Origin: Bacteroidota bacterium
GTDB taxonomy: Bacteria > Bacteroidota > Bacteroidia > Chitinophagales > Chitinophagaceae
Assembly (NCBI GenBank): GCA_016712665.1
Contig: JADJQP010000004.1
Span: 1-64,000 of the forward strand
Reading direction: 5' to 3'
DNA length: 64,000 nucleotides
Position numbers and translations under genes: made by a program. A model generated the notes under the pieces. It was given only the letters and a program-made list of their open reading frames with translations, had not been told where the DNA came from and made no database searches. Below, in pieces: positions 50,145 to 59,681 of this stretch. Each line of letters begins with the position of its first letter. Within the stretch, counting starts at the first letter, position 1.

Positions 50145-51189
50145 ATTCCCCTGAATTGTATAGCTTGTGCCTGCACCCGCCTTTGAACATGCAAAAGAAT
50201 TTGCTTTTACCATTCTGCTAATATTCTTTTAACGGAGGGCAATGGAATATCCTATTTTTCTCGCTATTTCTCCTGACTTAGAAGTAGGATGGTTTTCAAT
50301 AATGCATAAATTATTTTTTCCCGTGCAGACCAGTTTTTCAGATTTCGCATGACCTTCTAATTTTATTAATAATTGATGTTGAATATTCTTTAAGCAATCT
50401 AAGAAAAACAATACCCATGCATTCACCTCTTCTGCCCGGTCTTTGTCGCTGGCATTGCATTAGATTCTGGTAAGACTGATTTTCTGTTTTCTATTTCATG
50501 GTCAAAGCTTACATATTGTATCCACGAGTAGCCACTTTTCAATAACAATAATGTACCCAACAAACGGCTCAACCTTCCGTTACCATCTTGAAAAGGATGT
50601 ATACTTAAGAAGTCATAAACAAAAACTGCTGCCTTGATGAGTGCATGCGTTTGGTTATCAAGTTTATACCATTCAACTAAATTACGCATGGCTTCTTCAG
50701 TGGCTATACCCGGTTCTGTAGTACGAAAAATTACTTGTTTGGTACCATCAGGGTTTGGGCTTTACTATATTACACTAAGTTGTTTTTATACTTTCCTTTA
50801 TGCCATGCATCCTTTTCTCCATGCTTCAATAATAAATTGTGTAGATGTTTTAAATTACTTTCTGAAATTTCTATGTCTTTAAAAGAATCCGCTATCAATT
50901 CCAGCGATTCAAATAACCCGGCTACTTCCTGCTGGTCTCGTTCTTCCAATTTCGATATAGAGATATTCTTTATCGGACCTCAACTTCATTATCCGTCATT
51001 CAGATCCTCGATACGGGTTGATGCACCCACACTTCGAACGGTTGCAATAGATTTTAAGTGCCTCAAAGTTTGCCCTTCCCTCTTTTCAATTGTGATCCAT
51101 GAAGCATCAAAGCGGTCGATTTGGCTAATCTCTTTAGTCAATTGCATCCAGTTAGGCAAAAATGAAAATGTGTATATTTGATTTGACAT
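50145..51189 (-). pseudogene. Fic/DOC family protein, several frameshifts
   Basis: Minus-strand pieces of a Fic-domain AMPylator-type protein. The N-terminal part (51189 down to ~50990) has SNQIYTFSFLPNWMQLTKEI, FDASWITIEKREGQTLRHLKS and VRSVGASTRIEDLNDG, where TxxSTRIEG-like text is the inhibitory-helix region (S/T-x3-E/D-G/N) of the class. The core has the complete Fic motif HPFQDGNGRLSRLLG. A winged-helix C-terminus follows in other frames (SGEIARKIGYSIPLPSVKRILAEW, then AGAGTSYTI). At least four frame changes. The left end is approximate. The 49776-50144 minus-strand text also looks partly coding but I cannot name it. Confidence 0.8.
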
Positions 51190-51192
51190 GTA

Positions 51193-51272
51193 ATACGATT
51201 TGATACGCAATGATACAAATTTGATTTCAAATTAAAAAATAAAAATGATACGCTTTGATACGACAATATACG
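51193..51272. promoter_or_regulatory. Phased ATACG array upstream of the Fic gene
   Basis: ATACG at 51193, 51203, 51248, 51258 and 51268, plus ATACA at 51213: two groups of three with exactly 10-bp spacing. Most copies are preceded by TG. The array begins 3 nt upstream of the Fic start, where an operator would be expected. Confidence 0.6.
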
Positions 51273-51432
51273 ATATTGGTTTAATAACATGTAGGATCAT
51301 TCAACCCATTTTCATGAATGCAATACTTCTTTACAAAAAGAATCATTGCATTCTGTTCAACTATCTAATCAAATTTGTTCTATAGCTGCTAAATCCTCAA
51401 CCAAAAGTTCGACGTTGAACTGTGTACTCCCA

Positions 51433-51760
51433 CAAAGGTTACCTATCTATAGGTAACATTTTTTTGCATGTCACATTATACGTACATTCTGCATTCGACA
51501 ACCATTAATAAATACTATGTAGGATTTACCTCCGATGATTTACAGGAGCGATTGAGAAAGCACAATACCAACCATAAGGGATTTAATGGTGGTGTTGGTG
51601 ACTGGGAAATTGTTTATACGGAAACGTTTGACTCTGCAACAGAAGCAAGACAAAGAGAATTACAAATCAAAAAATGGAAAAGCAATATCATGATTCAGAA
51701 ATTAATTATGAAGCATAGAGCAGCGGGTTCAGAGCATCCCGATTTATAATCGGGAGGGTC
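51433..51760 (+). mobile_element. GIY-YIG/tRNA-like unit 4, dispersed copy
   Basis: A fourth unit 2.7 kb from the array, same orientation. Left of it stands gttgaactgtgtactccca, a worn tRNA-Val 3' end, so the unit again begins directly after a tRNA-type terminus. It keeps the hairpin (one mismatch, seven T), the intact ORF, and the tRNA-like 5' half with the tcccga-tttataa-tcggga arm, but is cut off after gagggtcc, 20 nt before the patatin stop codon. Confidence 0.7.
51468..51749 (+). CDS. GIY-YIG nuclease, copy 4 (intact)
   Basis: A 93-residue protein nearly identical to copy 1; differences are T40N, F65L and V86A. All catalytic residues (Tyr pairs at 4/6 and 16/17, R28, E64) are kept. Two intact copies differing mainly by conservative changes, while the copies between them are broken, argues that the coding frame has been under selection or that copy 4 is recent. 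The C-terminal tail (AAGSEHPDL) is again tRNA-like DNA. Confidence 0.88.
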   Translation: MSHYTYILHSTTINKYYVGFTSDDLQERLRKHNTNHKGFNGGVGDWEIVYTETFDSATEARQRELQIKKWKSNIMIQKLIMKHRAAGSEHPDL

Positions 51761-51778
51761 CTGTTGTTTAGGACTGAT

Positions 51779-52912
51779 TTACAAATCAAAGGTCGAGGGA
51801 AAATGCTCCTCGTTCACAAATTTTTTGCCTGTTGCTAATCCTATTTTTATCAACTCATCTGTATTGTCGGCATTGTCCATCTCACTAAATGAATCTAGCT
51901 GTTCATCTGAATAATTTAAGCCAATTTCGTGCATCTTATCAACTTCAAAAAATGTATTAAATCGGTTGTAGGTAAATTGCTCTACACCACCAATGAGGTC
52001 GCCACTTAAATCTCCTATTTCCCGATCAATGACCCGAGCAGTCATCGAGCTACTCATACTTTGCATCATCAATTCAACAAATTCTGTTGAATCGCTCATA
52101 AATACGTCAGCTACAATTTGGGCTAATTGTAGATTGTTTGGATTTCTATACTTGTCAATATGCAAATTTCTTGGGCGTCTTCCGGTTCCCACTGATGTAA
52201 TCATCAAATGGTCTTTCCCGGTTTTCCAATGTAGGTTATACCCTTTAAAGGTGGCTATCATAAACAATTGCAATGACGGATTGTTCATTAAACTAAATCC
52301 ACCGTCTACAAACAAATATTCCCTATCAATAGTGGTATCCTTTAGCACTTCAGGAATGAAGTAAGTAGGTGCCGCTGCACTAGCGCGAACATAGTCCTTT
52401 AGATAGAAATTATTTCTAGTATAATACTTCGCTTTGGGATTATTAGTAAGGGGCCAGGTACTAAAACTATCTAGTCTTTTGGCAACTATGGTCAGTCCTG
52501 TTTTGATGGTATCATCTGCTAGTTTGATATCTTTAAAAAAATGATCTAAATGTTTTTTGAGTGGCCTTACATCATACTTACTCTTCCACAAATCATGAAT
52601 TGTATCGAGCCAACCGCCTTTTCTAAATATATCTGTGCCCAGCTCTTTGTATTTTTCTATAATCTCGTCTACGCTCATTCCTATCGCCAATGCAGATGCA
52701 ATAATGGCACCGGTACTCGTACCACCTATAAGATCATAGTAGTGGTGTAATCGAAATTCAGTAGGAGGAATTGTATCTTTGAATCTTTCTTTCAAAATGG
52801 TTTCGATATTTTTCAGGATTCCTAAGGAAAGCGCTCCGCGAATCCCTCCTCCATCTAAGGCAAGTATTCGTTTTGATTCAGCAATGGCGAGGTGCTCTGA
52901 TACATTTTTCAT
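51779..52912 (-). CDS. Patatin-like phospholipase
   Basis: A 377-residue patatin-family acyl hydrolase. The oxyanion loop is ILALDGGGIRGALSLGIL, the nucleophile elbow IGGTSTGAIIASAL, and the catalytic aspartate is in LFVDGGFSLMNNPS. SAAAPTYFIPE and SVGTGRRPR are other family motifs. It hydrolyses ester bonds of membrane lipids, probably in the cytoplasm (no signal peptide). Some relatives are effectors of CBASS immunity, but no cyclase or ubiquitin-like genes lie beside it, so a stand-alone lipase is the safer call. The stretch 52913-53198 shows nothing further. Confidence 0.88.
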   Translation of the reverse strand: MKNVSEHLAIAESKRILALDGGGIRGALSLGILKNIETILKERFKDTIPPTEFRLHHYYDLIGGTSTGAIIASALAIGMSVDEIIEKYKELGTDIFRKGGWLDTIHDLWKSKYDVRPLKKHLDHFFKDIKLADDTIKTGLTIVAKRLDSFSTWPLTNNPKAKYYTRNNFYLKDYVRASAAAPTYFIPEVLKDTTIDREYLFVDGGFSLMNNPSLQLFMIATFKGYNLHWKTGKDHLMITSVGTGRRPRNLHIDKYRNPNNLQLAQIVADVFMSDSTEFVELMMQSMSSSMTARVIDREIGDLSGDLIGGVEQFTYNRFNTFFEVDKMHEIGLNYSDEQLDSFSEMDNADNTDELIKIGLATGKKFVNEEHFPSTFDL

Positions 52913-53198
52913 GGCTTCATTTATTTTTCATAAATATAGCAAATCCTCTCCTCTTCTCATAGTTGCTTTCTGTTTTGGCACGTAAAACAATCTTTTTATC
53001 AAACTCAAAAAATAACTGGCCACCTCCCATGTTTTGCTTTGAGATTATCTAAAAACGAGGGCCTATTGTAGTTATCCAAACTGAATTTCATTCGACCTGT
53101 TTTCTAAATACTAAGGGAATCCAATTCAAAGGGTGCATTGCACAAGGAGAGAAATGCACAAAGCGCAACTACTTCCGAAAGTAGCGATTTGAGATAGT

Positions 53199-53981
53199 CT
53201 ATTTAGTATTTCTTGTGGCCTCATTCATAATGCGCATTCTTTTAGCATCTTTTAGAAAATCAGATGCAAAAATGAATTGATTTAGGTACTCATCTTCACT
53301 ATAAATGATATCATGTTTATTGCCTTCCCAACGTTTCATACCTTGATGCAAGTACACAATATGATCACCACTTTCCATTACTGTATTCATATCATGTGTA
53401 TTCATAATAGTGGTGATATTATACTCCTTAGTTATTTCATCGATAAGTTTGTCAATTACCAATGAGGTTTGTGGATCCAGTCCTGAATTGGGTTCATCGC
53501 AAAAAAGATATTTTGGATTCAGTACAATAGCACGTGCCAGAGCAACCCGTTTCTTCATACCGCCACTGAGTTCGGCTGGATACTTTAGATTGGTATCTTT
53601 TAAATTGACTCTGTCCAAAACCTCGTTTACTCGCTTTTTCTTTTCAGATAAGGTCTTTTTAGTAAACATATCCAATGGGAACATCACATTGTGCTCTACA
53701 GTTAAACTATCAAACAATGCGGAGCCTTGAAATAGCATGCCTATTTGCGTTCGCAACTCCTTTCTTGCATTTTCATCAAGTTGAAAAAAATCAGCTCCCT
53801 CGTACAACACTTCTCCTTTGTCTACGGGCATGAGTCCAACCATGCATTTGAGTAAAACCGTTTTACCACTGCCACTGGTACCAATAATCAAATTGATTCG
53901 CCCACTTTCCATAACGCATGACACATCGTTCAGTACATTTTTAGTACCGAAAGATTTACTGATATTTTTTACTTCAATCAT
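53199..53981 (-). CDS. Mla-type ABC transporter ATP-binding protein
   Basis: A 260-residue ATPase of the MlaF type. Walker A is LIIGTSGSGKTVLLKCMVGL, the signature LSGGMKKRVALARAIVL, Walker B PKYLFCDEPNSGLDP, and the H-loop TIMNTHDMNTV. The PNSGLDP wording and the adjacent MlaE-like permease point to lipid transport between membranes (Mla/Mce system). 25 nt after the permease gene, so one operon. The MCE-domain subunit is not in this window. Confidence 0.92.
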   Translation of the reverse strand: MIEVKNISKSFGTKNVLNDVSCVMESGRINLIIGTSGSGKTVLLKCMVGLMPVDKGEVLYEGADFFQLDENARKELRTQIGMLFQGSALFDSLTVEHNVMFPLDMFTKKTLSEKKKRVNEVLDRVNLKDTNLKYPAELSGGMKKRVALARAIVLNPKYLFCDEPNSGLDPQTSLVIDKLIDEITKEYNITTIMNTHDMNTVMESGDHIVYLHQGMKRWEGNKHDIIYSEDEYLNQFIFASDFLKDAKRMRIMNEATRNTK

Positions 53982-54006
53982 GTATGATTTTTATTTGTAC
54001 GGCTAT

Positions 54007-54747
54007 TTACAAAAGCAAGGCAGCCAAACCATAATCTGCAAATAATATTAATATACAACTGACCACAACTGAGGTGGTGCTTGCTCGTCCAATCTCTAGC
54101 GCGCCTCCCTTTACATTATATCCAAAATATGCAGAAATGCTTGAAATGATGAACGCAAAGGTAAAGGCTTTAATCAGTCCAAACGTTAAATTGAAGGTCA
54201 CAAAATCTTTGGTGAGCCCTTGCGTAAATTGCTGATCATTCATAATACCGCTAAGAGTGCCTGCAAGGTAGCCACCCCAAATACTGAGAAACATCGAAAT
54301 GGTAATAAGGCATGGAATCACAATAAAGGAAGCCAGTATTTTAGGTAAAATGAGATAGGTTTTGGTATTGATACCCATTATTTCGAGGGCATCAATTTGT
54401 TCACTCACACGCATATTTCCCAACTCAGAAGCAATTTTTGAACCAACCACACCTGCCAAAACGATACAAACCACCGTTGGCGAAAGTTCGAGAAAAGTGC
54501 TATCTCGTATTATTTGGGCAATAACGTACTTTTGCACTAAGGGGCTAATTAATTGGTAAGCAGTTTGGATGGTGGTAACAGCGCCCAAAAACAAGGAGAT
54601 GATAACCACGATTCCCATGGAACCGATTCCAATTTCGTTGCACTGATGAATAAATTCTTTCCAGTACACCCGTGCATTTTCAGGCTTTGTAAACATACCT
54701 TTCAGCATCAGCAAATACTTCCCAAAATGTTCTAAAAGTTTTATCAT
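54007..54747 (-). CDS. MlaE-family ABC transporter permease
   Basis: A 246-residue membrane protein of the MlaE/YrbE family. It shows EFIHQCNEIGIGSMGIVVIISLFLGAVT, the conserved TPTVVCIVLAG-type segment (ELSPTVVCIVLAGVVGSKIASELGNM), the EQIDALEIMGINTKTYLILPKILA cytoplasmic loop and SSISAYFGYNVKGGALEIGRASTTSVV. It forms the membrane part of the lipid transporter with the ATPase encoded next. Confidence 0.93.
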   Translation of the reverse strand: MIKLLEHFGKYLLMLKGMFTKPENARVYWKEFIHQCNEIGIGSMGIVVIISLFLGAVTTIQTAYQLISPLVQKYVIAQIIRDSTFLELSPTVVCIVLAGVVGSKIASELGNMRVSEQIDALEIMGINTKTYLILPKILASFIVIPCLITISMFLSIWGGYLAGTLSGIMNDQQFTQGLTKDFVTFNLTFGLIKAFTFAFIISSISAYFGYNVKGGALEIGRASTTSVVVSCILILFADYGLAALLL

Positions 54748-54754
54748 GAATAGT

Positions 54755-54762
54755 CAAAAATA
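54755..54762 (-). promoter_or_regulatory. -7 element 7 nt from the MlaE-type ATG (TATTTTTG)
   Basis: Exact TAnnTTTG match on the minus strand, seven bases before the ATG at 54747. Confidence 0.5.
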
Positions 54763-54803
54763 CAATTTCACGCGATAGAAAAAATATAAAGTTTTGAGAA
54801 TAA

Positions 54804-55574
54804 CTAATATTTCAAATGCTTCACCGTATTCCCATTATTAATGAGCTGTTTCAGCGAATCAATTCCAATTTCTAAATGACGTTCCACAAATTTAGTAGTT
54901 ACCTCTGAATCGCTTTTTGCGGTCTTTACCCCTTCAGGAATCATAGGCTGATCACTTACTAAAAGAAGGGCTCCTGTTGGAATTCTATTATAAAATCCTG
55001 TAGTTAATATGGTGGCTGTTTCCATATCAATTGCCATTGCTCGTATGAGTTTTAAGTAATTTTTAAATTTAGTATCGTGTTCCCATACTCTGCGATTGGT
55101 GGTATAGCAGGTGCCGGTCCAATAATCGAATCCCTTATCACGTATGGTGGTTGAAATGGCCTTTTCTAATGCAAAAGAGGGCAATGCAGGTACCTCAGGA
55201 GGAAAATAATCATTGCTAGTCCCTTCCCCTCGTATGGCGGCAATGGGCAAAATTAAATCCCCCACCTTGTTCTTTTTTTTGAGCCCTCCACATTTTCCTA
55301 AAAATAAAACAGCCTTTGGTTGTATAGCTGTTAGCAGATCCATAACAGTAGCCGCAGAAGCCGATCCCATTCCAAAATTGATAATAGTGATACCTCCCGA
55401 AGTGGCGCATCGAAACGGCTTATCATTGCCTACCACCTTACATTTGGTATTCTTGGCAAACATGTCTACGTAGTTATTAAAATTAGTTAATAAAATATAC
55501 TTTCCAAAATTTTCCAAACTCTCGCCGGTATATCTGGGAAGCCAATTCTCTACTATTTCCTGTTTTGAAATCAT
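54804..55574 (-). CDS. amn: AMP nucleosidase (Bacteroidota-type)
   Basis: A 256-residue nucleoside-phosphorylase-fold enzyme that hydrolyses AMP to adenine and ribose 5-phosphate. Key segments: ITIINFGMGSASAATVMDLL, AVLFLGKCGGLKKKNKVGDLILP, AIRGEGTSNDYFPPEVPALPSF, MAIDMETATILTTGF and LLVSDQPMIPEGVKT with the catalytic Asp. This short form lacks the N-terminal regulatory domain of the E. coli enzyme, as usual in Bacteroidota. Confidence 0.9.
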   Translation of the reverse strand: MISKQEIVENWLPRYTGESLENFGKYILLTNFNNYVDMFAKNTKCKVVGNDKPFRCATSGGITIINFGMGSASAATVMDLLTAIQPKAVLFLGKCGGLKKKNKVGDLILPIAAIRGEGTSNDYFPPEVPALPSFALEKAISTTIRDKGFDYWTGTCYTTNRRVWEHDTKFKNYLKLIRAMAIDMETATILTTGFYNRIPTGALLLVSDQPMIPEGVKTAKSDSEVTTKFVERHLEIGIDSLKQLINNGNTVKHLKY

Positions 55575-55597
55575 GATTACATTATTTATTTATTATA

Positions 55598-55605
55598 CAA
55601 AGGTA
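55598..55605 (-). promoter_or_regulatory. Candidate -7 element for amn (TACCTTTG)
   Basis: Exact TAnnTTTG match 23 nt upstream of the ATG on the minus strand, immediately after the terminator of the DEAD-box gene. Confidence 0.5.
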
Positions 55606-55610
55606 TCAAT

Positions 55611-55648
55611 CAAAAAAAAATTCCATTATTAAATTAATAATGGAATTT
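55611..55648 (-). terminator. Terminator of the DEAD-box helicase gene
   Basis: A perfect 13-bp stem (aaattccattatt / aataatggaattt), 5-nt loop, followed on the minus strand by nine T. Lies 30 nt downstream of the helicase stop. Confidence 0.88.
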
Positions 55649-55678
55649 TAGATTATGTATTGCCAAGCGTATCAACGA

Positions 55679-57558
55679 CTACCAGCTTTTGCTTACTTTG
55701 CTTTTAAACTTAGGTCTTCCTGTAGAAGAAGCGCTTCCGCCTGCTGCAAAGCCTCCCTTGCCCGGTTTGCGTTTGTCAAAACTACGTTCTCTGTTTCCAC
55801 CGCCTGCATAAGACTTGGTTTTAGCACCTCCAAACGATTTGGAGTCACCACCGCCTTCACTTCCTTCTTCTGCCATTTGAATACGAACTTCCCTGCCATT
55901 GGATTCTACATTATGAAAGCCTTCCATAATTCGTTCGGCACTTTGTTTGTCTGTTTCGAAAAAGGAATATACCCCCTTCATATCAATATCCTTAATATTA
56001 TGTCCACTCACTTTGCTGGCTCTAAAAATCATTTCACGCATTTCGTCGTAGCGCAAATTATCTTTCTTTCCTAAATTGATAAACATACGAACCGTTGGCT
56101 CATCGCTACCAAATTTGTCGCGTCGGCTTCCACCTTCACTTCTTTCCATACGATCACTTCTTCGACCTCTTTCGGTACGGTCGCCTCTGCGCGAATCGTT
56201 TCTTTCGCTGCTACGATTGATTTTTGACCTTCTGCGATATTCAAATCTTCAGTCACTGCATATTGTGTATCGATATTCAAAAGCTTTTGCGCAATGATGC
56301 GTTCTACAAGTTCTTCGTGACTCATTTGCAATAACGGTGCGCTCCAATCTGCATGAATAGGCATGTTTAATGAATCCTTGTAGTCAAGAGTTACTATTTC
56401 ATTTACAAAATTTTCAACCTTTCGGGTAATAATTTCTTCACCCTTTGGAATCATAAATTTCTCAAATTTAACACCGGCCATTTTTTCAATCTGATGCAAT
56501 TTGTAAGCTTCACGGATATGCAATAAGGCAATTGAAATGCCCTTTTTCCCTGCACGAGCTGTACGTCCACTTCTGTGGGTATAATTTTCGATATCATCAG
56601 GAAGATGATAGTGAATTACATGGGTGATATCATTTACATCGATACCGCGTGCTGCCACATCGGTAGCGCATAAAATTTTGATGGTTCGTTTCCGAAATTT
56701 ACCCATTACCTTATCACGTTGTTGTTGCGACAAATCGCCATGCAAGCAATCTGCATTATAACCTGCCTTTACAATGGCATCACTGATTTCTTGCGTCTCG
56801 ATACGAGTGGTGCAAAAAATAATACCAAAGAAATTTTCGTTAAAGTCGATAATACGTTTTAGCGCGGCTAATTTATCTTTAGCTTGCACAACCGCATACT
56901 GATGCGTAATATCGGCAGAGGCTGTATTCTTTTTACCGGAAGAAACTTCCACCGATTCTTTCAAATATTTATTGGCTATGTTTCGAATTTCTTTAGGCAT
57001 GGTTGCACTAAATAATCCTGTGATTTTATCCTCAGGAGTTTGTGCCAAAATGGTTTCCATATCTTCTTGAAATCCCATATTCAGCATTTCATCCGCCTCA
57101 TCTAAAACAACAGTTTGTATCTGATCAATTTTCATGGCTTTTCGATCCAATAAGTCAATCAAACGACCGGGAGTTGCCACAATGATGTGCGCCCCTTGTC
57201 GGATTTCCTTGATTTGCCCCATGATACTACTACCACCATAAACAGCCACAATTCGTACCCCACGCATTTGTTTGCTATAGTTTTTTAGATCATTGGTAAT
57301 TTGCATACAAAGTTCCCTTGTAGGACTAATAATAAGCGCTTGGGTGCTTTTATCGTTTACATCTAGATGATGTAAAATGGGCAAGCCGAAAGCAGCCGTT
57401 TTACCGGTACCCGTTTGTGCAAGGGCCACTAAATCTGATTCTCTTTGTAAGAAAATAGGGATTGCTTTTTGTTGAATTTCTGTAGGATTGTTAAATCCCA
57501 TCTCTTGAATGGCTGATAGCAATTGCTCGTTCAACCCTAACTCATTGAATGTAGTCAT
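55679..57558 (-). CDS. DEAD-box RNA helicase with DbpA-type RNA-binding tail, frame broken once
   Basis: The helicase core (57558 downward) shows QEMGFNNPTEIQQKAIP, ALAQTGTGKTAAFGLP, PTRELCMQI, ATPGRLIDLLDR, VLDEADEMLNMGF, LFSATMPKEI, ATDVAARGIDVNDI and HRSGRTARAGKKG. The first frame ends at 56071; the true continuation, after a one-base change in the T5 run at 56221-56225, is an Arg/Gly/Ser-rich linker (RNDSRRGDRTERGRRSDRME) and a DbpA-like domain (TVRMFINLGKKDNLRYDEM, FRASKVSGHNIKDIDMKGVYSFFE) plus a basic tail to 55679. Such helicases assist ribosome assembly and cold growth. The likely promoter gives a ~190-nt leader. Confidence 0.88.
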
Positions 57559-57754
57559 GTTTAATTTTTTTTGTTTAATAAAGTTTACAAAAGCCCCACT
57601 GATAAAGTAATAATTAATAACTTCAAGGTTGGTTTTTTTGATGAACTATATAGAACAAAAAAAATGAAATGTTTTTTCTCTTATCTTTAAAAGAGCATGA
57701 CCCGTGAATGTTAAGCTATTAATTTTAGCTATGTCTGAAGAACTAAATCGGATG

Positions 57755-57762
57755 CAAAGGTA
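57755..57762 (-). promoter_or_regulatory. Candidate -7 element for the DEAD-box gene (TACCTTTG)
   Basis: Exact TAnnTTTG match 196 nt upstream of the ATG at 57558, implying a long, AT-rich leader (57559-57750). No riboswitch fold was recognised. Confidence 0.45.
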
Positions 57763-57921
57763 ATTGTTTTGTAATTGCTAAATGCGATTGAGTTACTAAT
57801 GTAGCAGTTGCCATTTTTTTCAATTAGCTGGCGAAATCGTCGGAAAGTCACTAAGCCATACCCAAAAATGAAGATTTGCAATCAGAGGATGTGAAAGCCA
57901 AGACATTCAATAGGAGTTTAC

Positions 57922-57929
57922 TATATTTG
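57922..57929 (+). promoter_or_regulatory. -7 element 7 nt from the metF ATG (TATATTTG)
   Basis: Exact TAnnTTTG match seven bases before the ATG at 57937. Confidence 0.5.
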
Positions 57930-57936
57930 CTTTTTT

Positions 57937-58880
57937 ATGAAAGTAACAGAACATATCAGGCAAGCAGCCGGCAAAACACTTTTCTCTTTTGAAATACTTC
58001 CTCCTGTAAAGGGTAAAAGTATTGATTCGATTTTCAATGTATTGGATCCCTTGATGGAATTTAAACCTTCATTTATAAATGTTACCTATCATCGGTCTGA
58101 GCAAATATTTAAACGGAAAGGCGATGGATCCTTTGATCGAATTGAAATACGAAAACGCCCCGGTACTGTGGGCATTTGTGCAGCCTTGATGAACCACTAT
58201 AAAGTAGATGCTGTTCCGCACTTGATTTGCGGAGGTTTCTCCAATGATGAAACCGAAAATGCCCTCATCGATTTAAATTTCCTCGGCATCGATAATGTGC
58301 TGGCCTTACGCGGTGACCCACCAAAAAAATTCCCCATCCTAGCGGTCATAATTATGCTATTGATATGGTAAAGCAAATTGAAAAACTCAACAAGGGTATT
58401 TATCTGGAGGAAGAAATATCAGAAGGGGTTAAAACCGATTTTTGTATTGGAGTGGCCGGTTATCCTGAAAAACATTATGAAAGTCCTAACCCTGATTTGG
58501 ACCTAATGTTTTTGAAAAACAAAATTGATGCAGGAGCAGACTATGTTACCACCCAGATGTTTTTTGACAATAAGAAATATCATAATTTCGTCAATAGTTG
58601 TCGCGAATCCAAAATAGAAGTCCCAATCATTCCAGGCATCAAACCCATCACTTCAAAAAAACAATTATCAGGAATTCCTTCTATTTTTCATGTAGATATT
58701 CCAAATGATCTGGCAATAGAAATGATGAAATGCAAAAACGAAAAAGATACCGAACTGGTGGGAGAAGAATGGCTGTTGATGCAGGTTCGAGATTTAATAG
58801 AAGCAAAAGTACCTGTTATTCATTTCTACACCCTTGGCAAACCACATGTGGTATATAATGTGATGAAAAAGGTAATGTAA
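57937..58880 (+). CDS. metF: Methylenetetrahydrofolate reductase, frame broken once
   Basis: A ~314-residue MetF, the flavoprotein that makes 5-methyl-THF for methionine synthesis. The first frame carries KTLFSFEILPPVKGKSID, FINVTYHRSEQ, GTVGICAALMNHYKVDAVPHLICGG and NVLALRGDPPKK, then goes wrong. A one-base change in the A7 run at 58323-58329 restores PHPSGHNYAIDMVKQIEKLN, and the protein continues with FCIGVAGYPEKHYESPN, AGADYVTTQMFFDN, VPIIPGIKPI and VIHFYTLGKPHVVYNV. Except for the indel everything is family-like. Confidence 0.9.
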
Positions 58881-59035
58881 TTTGAAAATTTGGAGATTTG
58901 GAGATTTGAAGATTTGGAGATTTGAAGATTTGGGGATTTGAAGATTTGAAAGTTTGGAGATTTGGGGATTTGAAAGTTTGGAGATTTGAAAAGATTTGAA
59001 GATTTGGGGATTTGGGGATTTGAGGATTTGGGAGT
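58881..59035. repeat. Degenerate gatttgga-type octamer repeat
   Basis: About 150 bp made of variants of gatttgga/gatttgaa, with occasional gatttggg and an aaagtttgga variant. It fills the whole interval between metF and tmk. Translation of this DNA gives spurious proline/serine-rich frames that should be ignored. Confidence 0.9.
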
Positions 59036-59053
59036 AGTGGGCAATGGGTGTGA

Positions 59054-59681
59054 CTACAAAATCCGTTCAATTTCTTTCATGATGATTTCTCCAATTAATT
59101 CCTGAGTATCATCCCCATCAACCCTACAGATTTTTTCAACCGTCTTCATCCTTTCAAATGCAATTTGGTAATTGCTATATACACTTTTCAGCATATCAAG
59201 GGTTTCAAATAGCTCTGTCTTGTTTCGATTTCGTTCAATACGATTCATTGCCAATTCAGGACTCAAATCAATAAAAATGTTTACATCAGGTCTTAACAGT
59301 TCCGCACTTTTCTTGTTGATTTCAATCACCCAATCCATGTCAACATGAACTGAATGATATGCATAGGATGAAAAATAATATCTGTCGGTCAATACAATAT
59401 AACCTTCCGACAATTTCTTTAGAATTCCATCTTCCTGGTTTAACAGGTGGTGCAAGCGATCGGCTGCAAAAAAGTGCGGCAATGGTCAAATGATCGGCTC
59501 GTTCATCTCCCTTTAAAATAGAGCGAATGATAGACCCTATTTTATTGTCAGTGGGTTCAAATGTAGTATATACCTTATATCCGGCCTCCTCCAGTTTGCG
59601 TTTCACCCATTGAATTTGCGAACTTTTTCCGCTTCCATCAATACCTTCAAATGCAATAAATTTACCTTTAGTAGCAACCAT
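59054..59681 (-). CDS. tmk: Thymidylate kinase, frame broken once
   Basis: A ~209-residue dTMP kinase, needed for dTTP supply. The P-loop is FIAFEGIDGSGKSSQI; VYTTFEPTDNKIGSIIRSIL follows. At the six-T run on the coding strand (59468-59473) the frame breaks; with one T less it reads TIAALFAADRLHHLLNQE, then VLTDRYYFSSYAYHSVHVDM (the DRY motif) and PDVNIFIDLSPELAMNRI. The FEPTDN form of the DRX loop is of the Bacteroidota/archaeal type. Normally essential, so a sequencing error is likely. Confidence 0.88.

Noticed and set aside
51779..52912. Patatin as a CBASS immune effector
   Set aside because: No CD-NTase, Cap2/Cap3 or other partner gene lies beside it, and the nearest nucleotidyltransferase is 27 kb away and broken.
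58816..59070. Proline/serine-rich small proteins on the minus strand
   Set aside because: They are translations of the octamer repeat DNA, with no start context or promoter.
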